Source: Metopolophium dirhodum
Taxonomy: Eukaryota > Arthropoda > Insecta > Hemiptera > Aphididae
Direction of reading: 5' to 3'
Assembly: GCF_019925205.1 (NCBI RefSeq)
Contig: NC_083568.1
Location: 27,588,393 to 27,652,392 of the forward strand
Length of the DNA: 64,000 bases
Shown: piece by piece, positions 59,394 to 64,000 of the stretch
Position numbering within the stretch: position 1 is the first letter of the stretch
Layout: each line of letters begins with the position of its first letter
The notes under the pieces: generated by a model
What the model was told of the DNA's origin: nothing
The model's input: the letters and a program-made list of their open reading frames with translations, nothing else
Database searches by the model: none
Program-made: the position numbers and the translations under genes

Positions 59394-59873
59394 ATGCATT
59401 TTTTACATTTAAAGATCATTACAAGTTTTTCAAATAATTATGTTATCACACTGTTAACCTTTTTGGACATTATTAGGGGCATGGTTGCATATATGCAATT
59501 GTTTTCAGTGCATACGATTCAAGTCCTAGCTGGTTATTATACGAACGTCATAGTCTATATAGGTATACGACTATGCAATATAAGTAGGTACACTCAATCA
59601 CTCAATAAATTACCAAACACCACATCTTTTAAAAGTGAGCCTAAAATAATCGAAGTAGGAAGTCCTTGCTATATCGTTATGATGATGGAGACTGAACATT
59701 TTAATAAAGTTGACCCTTTTTTATTTTTTATGTTTACTTTGTTTTTTTATGTTTACTTGGTGACAGGAATGCGAACAACATTAATTAAACACCATATTAC
59801 TATCGATTGCCCTATGAAACGCATTTGGTTTCAAGTTTTTGTAAAAACATGTTTTTTGACAATATTATTATAA
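59394..59873 (+). other. Unrecognised 159-codon open frame
   Basis: One of the longest single open frames in the window, starting MHFLHLKIITSFSNNYVIT, with hydrophobic stretches near residues 95-125 and at the end. Codon use is AT-driven and no domain is recognised. In this base composition a chance frame of this length is plausible. I do not call it a gene. Confidence 0.15.
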
Positions 59874-62025
59874 TCATCTAAACACCTAAGCTCAGCCGCT
59901 CACCAGACACTTTTTGTTCAACAAAATCATAGTCAATATATTATACATTATTTTGTTCCAGTTAAACATATTTCATAATAATATGGAAGCCACTTTTGTA
60001 CGCAGCTCGCCCAGATCTGAGATCGGTCGTCAACCGAACAAGTATAGCTTTGATATATTATCATATTGAATAATTTTGTACGACGAAATTCTCATTTTAT
60101 TTATAATAAATTATGCGACGATGAGATAAAACATTTAAATCACTCTAATTTAAAATAAACGGTTTTCCGAATAAAACTTATAAGTTATAGCATTGGCCCT
60201 TCGTGGCACAGCATATTAGTATTGTAAATATAAGTCTGTATAACCATCGTCACTACATCGCCGAAGTCTGAAATATAAAAGATTAAAATATATTACTATC
60301 GCACGGCAAGCTGCTCGTGTGGGTAGTGGGTACATTTATTAATATATTATTGTTTCCGCTGTTTCTAGTTGTACCTACTTCTCGAAGTTATGTAATTTTC
60401 CCGCTTGGGCGACGACGACTGCGAATTAACTCGTCGGCGCTTGATGAACTTACAGTCGAATTTCGAAATAGGTTATAACAAGTTTTGTAAAAAATACTTT
60501 TAAAATTTTATTTAAAAGCCGATGGATATAGGTATAACATTTGTTAATGAAATATAAATTAAATAAATATTCAAACAAATGTTTAATAATTGTATTTAAA
60601 CAATAATATAATATAATGATTATCAAAAAACGATCTGCAATAGTGCAAAGTGACGAATAAGTCACAAGAATTTTAAAAAATATTTTCATATAAAATTATT
60701 TGATCGTCAAATACAAATACCGACGTCCAAGACAAAACGTACAATACTTTTCAAACCTAACACTTGATTTATAAGGCATTCCATAAAATGTAGGTACTGT
60801 ATGACGTTTATAAGTATTCAAAAACATTTACTTTGCGAAACTGGACTATTAACTCTAAGTGTTAACAAGTGTTAACAAGTGTTCGCGATTCGCGTACCAC
60901 ACACTTAAAGTTTAAAACTCGGTTGTTACGGATTGTGCGGTATAGACGCAAGTCACCGCGAGAAGGATTATAATATAATAATAACAATATTGTACGCAAT
61001 ACCGAACCTCGCGCGTAAAATATGTGCCGACGATGATGTGGATACGACTGCGCAGTAATACTATAATAATAATATTATCTACTTACATGACGAGTTTTGA
61101 AAAAGCAGTGGTGGCTCCGATAGGATAGCCGCCACCGATTAAAGGTAACTATATGCGTAGTTGTTCACGAACAACTTACTACTCGTCCGCAGGTTTTCTA
61201 CCTCTTCGTTCGCTTTTAAATACGCTGTACTGTAGGTGTAATATTATACGACGAAGCGCCTGCTCCAATATTATACAGGTAATGTTGATATTCGTCGAAT
61301 TCTTCTGTTTTTTTATTAATTCCGACCGGGACGTGGAAATTTATTGGCCGATTGAAAATAGTGCATGTATACGGTGTTTTCAAATTCTTTATGCTACGGC
61401 TAAAAAAAAAAAAAGGTCGAGGCGTCCCGCGCGCACTATAGCTGTATCCATAATTATTTCTCAAATAGTTCAAATACCTACCTATCGAGTGAAGTTTACG
61501 TTCCGCCTTTCGTATAGATTACGCGTGGTTATGCATTATTATTATACATGCTTTAGGTGGTTGTACGTTTTGTTTACACGTTAATAACATTGTATAGTAT
61601 ATAATATTATAATAATATACAATAATTTGTACAATACATAGAAACACATTTATTTAGCGCTTTTCTATATGTTTTTGACGTAATATGTATTAAAATAGAA
61701 ATTTTTCATTACAAAACTTACGTCGAAAAACGAGTAACGTTGTGTCTTTCATGAGTTTTTTTTTCAAATGTTTTTGTGCAAGAAACGCGAGGGACTCGTA
61801 AAAATAAACAATTTGAAAAATAAATTTTAAAATAACGCATCGCATGAGGCGTATTGATAGAAACTTTTACAACGTATAATAATAGTACTACAGTAATACT
61901 GCAGGTACCATATATCATAATATATATATACACATAATATAGGTATGTAATTATATTTCATTTGCCGCTGTAATATAATGTAGGACATATTATTTCGCTA
62001 TATGCCTATAATAAGTTAGGATTAC

Positions 62026-62178
62026 CGTGGATTCTTTTTCTCTCAGTATTTGTATAATATTGTATAAACCTGCAGAAGCCTCGTTCTGTGGCGAGCTACC
62101 AGATTTCTCGCAACTTTTAAGCCGTTTCATTATACTGCACCGTGAGTAATATTGTTGTAACATTGACACACCCTCCAT
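62026..62178 (-). other. Possible coding exon
   Basis: ATG-initiated 51-codon stretch (MEGVSMLQQYYSRCSIMKRL...) that ends at a usable donor (ACG|gtaatc). Mixed composition, not repeat-like. No family recognised and no partner exon found downstream on the minus strand. Confidence 0.2.
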
Positions 62179-63642
62179 ATGAACGCGACTGGATCTGACA
62201 CGGTGACAGGTGCATCTGATAATTCACACGCATCGGTGACTTAATTATTTTTTATGGATCCACTCAAATCCTCGTTGAACGCATATCCTGCGGGGGGGGG
62301 GGGGTGGCGGTGTAATTGAATATGAATTATTTATCATACGATATATTATATAAAATATTATACTCGTGTACCTACTACCTATATATTATAATATGTATAT
62401 TTTTTATAAGTATTACATATTCTTACGTGTTACCGCGTTCACATTGTATTGTCTTAAGTCGACAAACACCGCGAATAAACATATTAAAAACATATTGTTT
62501 TCATTTAGTCAATCGTGAAATGAAATGTCTATTATTGTCCTGTTTCATTTGGTTTTTGATAATGTACACCGTAGTAAATTATGGAAAAACTCTGCTCTGG
62601 GCCCCCGTTGGTCGAGCTTTACGCAGCTGTTGCGTAACTAAAAAAATTAAACAAACACAATTGCTGGCTGATTCCAATTAAAATCTAAGTTAGTAGACAA
62701 TAACACATGTTTATTGTAAAAGCTGAAAATATACCTAATATGTAAATATTTTTTTTGTAAATTACTCACTAAATATCTACATACGAACGATACGTACACA
62801 AAAAAATAATATTATAACAGACAGTTTCATTTAATTACAACAATAAAATAATATAATTAAAGAAATGGGTGTGTGTATGTACTTTGTACTTTATGTCCTA
62901 AATTCACGCCGTATCAAAGTTTTTCATCCCTGTAGCCATGGATTATTGTAATGTTTTGAAATTGCATGGGTTATTTGTTAACCTTTGGTTATACAGCTGG
63001 GTTTCAAGGAATTTATTGTTAACAAGGAAATTGTTTTTAATTGTATACTTGTATATAATATGAAGTAGGAAAATAAAGTTTATATTCCATTAAAAATGGT
63101 AGAATTAAATTAAAAATGTCAGTTTACAATAATTCAGTGAATTTTAAAATAATGTTTAACCAACGATATATTTTAATAACAAAATGTACAACTATATAAT
63201 TGCTTTATATACGCAAATTTAACAAGCTTACTGTTTTGATTTTTGTATTTAACTCTCACTATATAACGTTACACAAAAATGTTACCGATTGGCAATTTAT
63301 TTCCTAGGGTTAAATTTAATATTAGGTTGATTCGTTTCATGCGCTCTGAGTCAAATATATTTTTTATTTATTCGTTGGTATAAATATGGTGTTATTTATG
63401 ATTAAAATATGAATAAAATATTGAAAACAGGCTTCAAACTGTGGAAAAACTTATTTTAGTGGTACTAACACCACTTCCTCATTTTTTCCCGGGCGAAGTA
63501 TAATAACGTTTAGTAGTCAATAAAATACCAATTTATTTTAACAAATATAAAAATAATAATTCAAGTAAAACTATAGTAATAGTTATAATTCATATCATTA
63601 ATTATTTTAATTATTTTAAATGTTCAATAATTACATGTTACG

Positions 63643-63818
63643 CATAGGCGCAAATAGGGATGGCTGGGGGTGCTTAGCCCCCCTAGAATTTCTATAGCCC
63701 CCTCAAAAACTAATGTTTTCACTACTATAGTTTAAAATTATCATAAGAGTATCAAGAATAGACCTGATCTACAGCCCCTCCCCCCCCCCCGAATTTTCAA
63801 ACACTATTTACGCCTATG
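63643..63818. mobile_element. 176-bp hAT-type MITE
   Basis: Ends are perfect inverses over 8 bp and near-perfect beyond (CATAGGCGCAAATAG on the left; CATAGGCGTAAATAG read inward from the right). Perfect 8-bp target duplication ATGTTACG (63635-63642 and 63819-63826). The interior has C- and G-runs. A related end lies at 57821-57858. Confidence 0.92.
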
Positions 63819-63826
63819 ATGTTACG

Positions 63827-64000
63827 TGATACATAAATTAACTACATTAGGTGCTCAATGATCATGTTTCATCTATATCAGGTGTACGTACAACACATTT
63901 GTATCTCTACTGCAGAGTTGGTACTGACTATACTACATCAGTCATCAATACATTTTTCTCAACATACATTTTCACAGCCATACAGTCTATACAGCCGAAC
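63827..64000. other. Right edge of window
   Basis: Mixed-composition sequence with no recognisable feature. Confidence 0.4.

Larger units (their letters stand above)
58385..63634. other. Gene-free stretch right of the transposon nest
   Basis: No gene or complete element recognised. GC-richer islands at 60870-61050 and 61080-61550 might be promoter or exon sequence of a gene beyond the window. Long frames here lack known motifs. A G10 run lies near 62292. CCCGGGCGAAG near 63489 resembles a Helitron-type end but has no clear terminus. Confidence 0.45.

Noticed and set aside
61153..61584. 143-codon frame on the plus strand
   Set aside because: Low-complexity stretches including a run of lysines from poly-A, no recognisable domain.
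1..64000. CRISPR arrays, prokaryotic operons, tRNA or rRNA genes, viral genes
   Set aside because: None seen on reading; repeats present are transposon or microsatellite type and no viral protein motif was recognised.

Overview
The window looks like nuclear DNA of an aphid (Aphididae). It is very AT-rich, full of 'ataatattat' and 'taggtacctac' words, has small introns with GT/AG ends, and holds short CCTAA (insect telomere type) repeats. I cannot fix the species. There is no prokaryotic operon structure, no CRISPR array, and no tRNA or rRNA that I could recognise.

One host gene dominates: a complete lysosomal alpha-mannosidase (GH38 family, LAMAN/MAN2B1-like) on the minus strand, from the ATG at 38013 to the stop at 15937. 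I rebuilt 16 coding positions by hand from splice sites, phases and family motifs, giving about 1008 aa. Its most striking feature is coding position 7, the exon carrying the likely catalytic acid (MG-x-D-F). It exists in three tandem versions (25577-25713, 25369-25502, 23621-23754). All three share the same entry phase 0 and exit phase 2, so the frame survives only if exactly one is used. This looks like a mutually exclusive exon cassette that swaps part of the active site.

The second coherent locus is a transposon nest at about 50.49-58.38 kb. An old, decayed hAT element (ZMYM1-like transposase remnants) is the host. Inside it sits a nearly intact 4.49-kb P-superfamily element (50912-55399) with 25-bp terminal inverted repeats, an 8-bp target duplication GTCCCGAC, subterminal inverted repeats and a 13-exon THAP transposase gene. 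That gene has a single one-base frameshift in a 7-A run. An internally deleted second hAT element (56779-57652) and an RTE-like tail are also inserted.

Layout: 1-15.9 kb is intergenic. It has a dispersed aphid repeat, a 179-bp triple repeat split by a LINE 3' end, a foldback MITE at 5.8-6.4 kb and a dead jockey-like LINE with 12-bp target duplications at 12.8-14.1 kb. The mannosidase fills 15.9-38.0 kb. From 38 to 50 kb there is a GT microsatellite upstream of the gene, a nested TE cluster at 42.2-44.3 kb (Helentron-like end, hAT MITE, TA-flanked foldback) and a LINE 3' fragment at 48.9-49.3 kb. The transposon nest follows. From 58.4 to 64 kb I see no convincing gene, only a 176-bp hAT-type MITE at 63.6 kb.

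All gene models are hand-spliced from one sequence and no transcripts or database searches were available. Family calls rest on remembered motifs.
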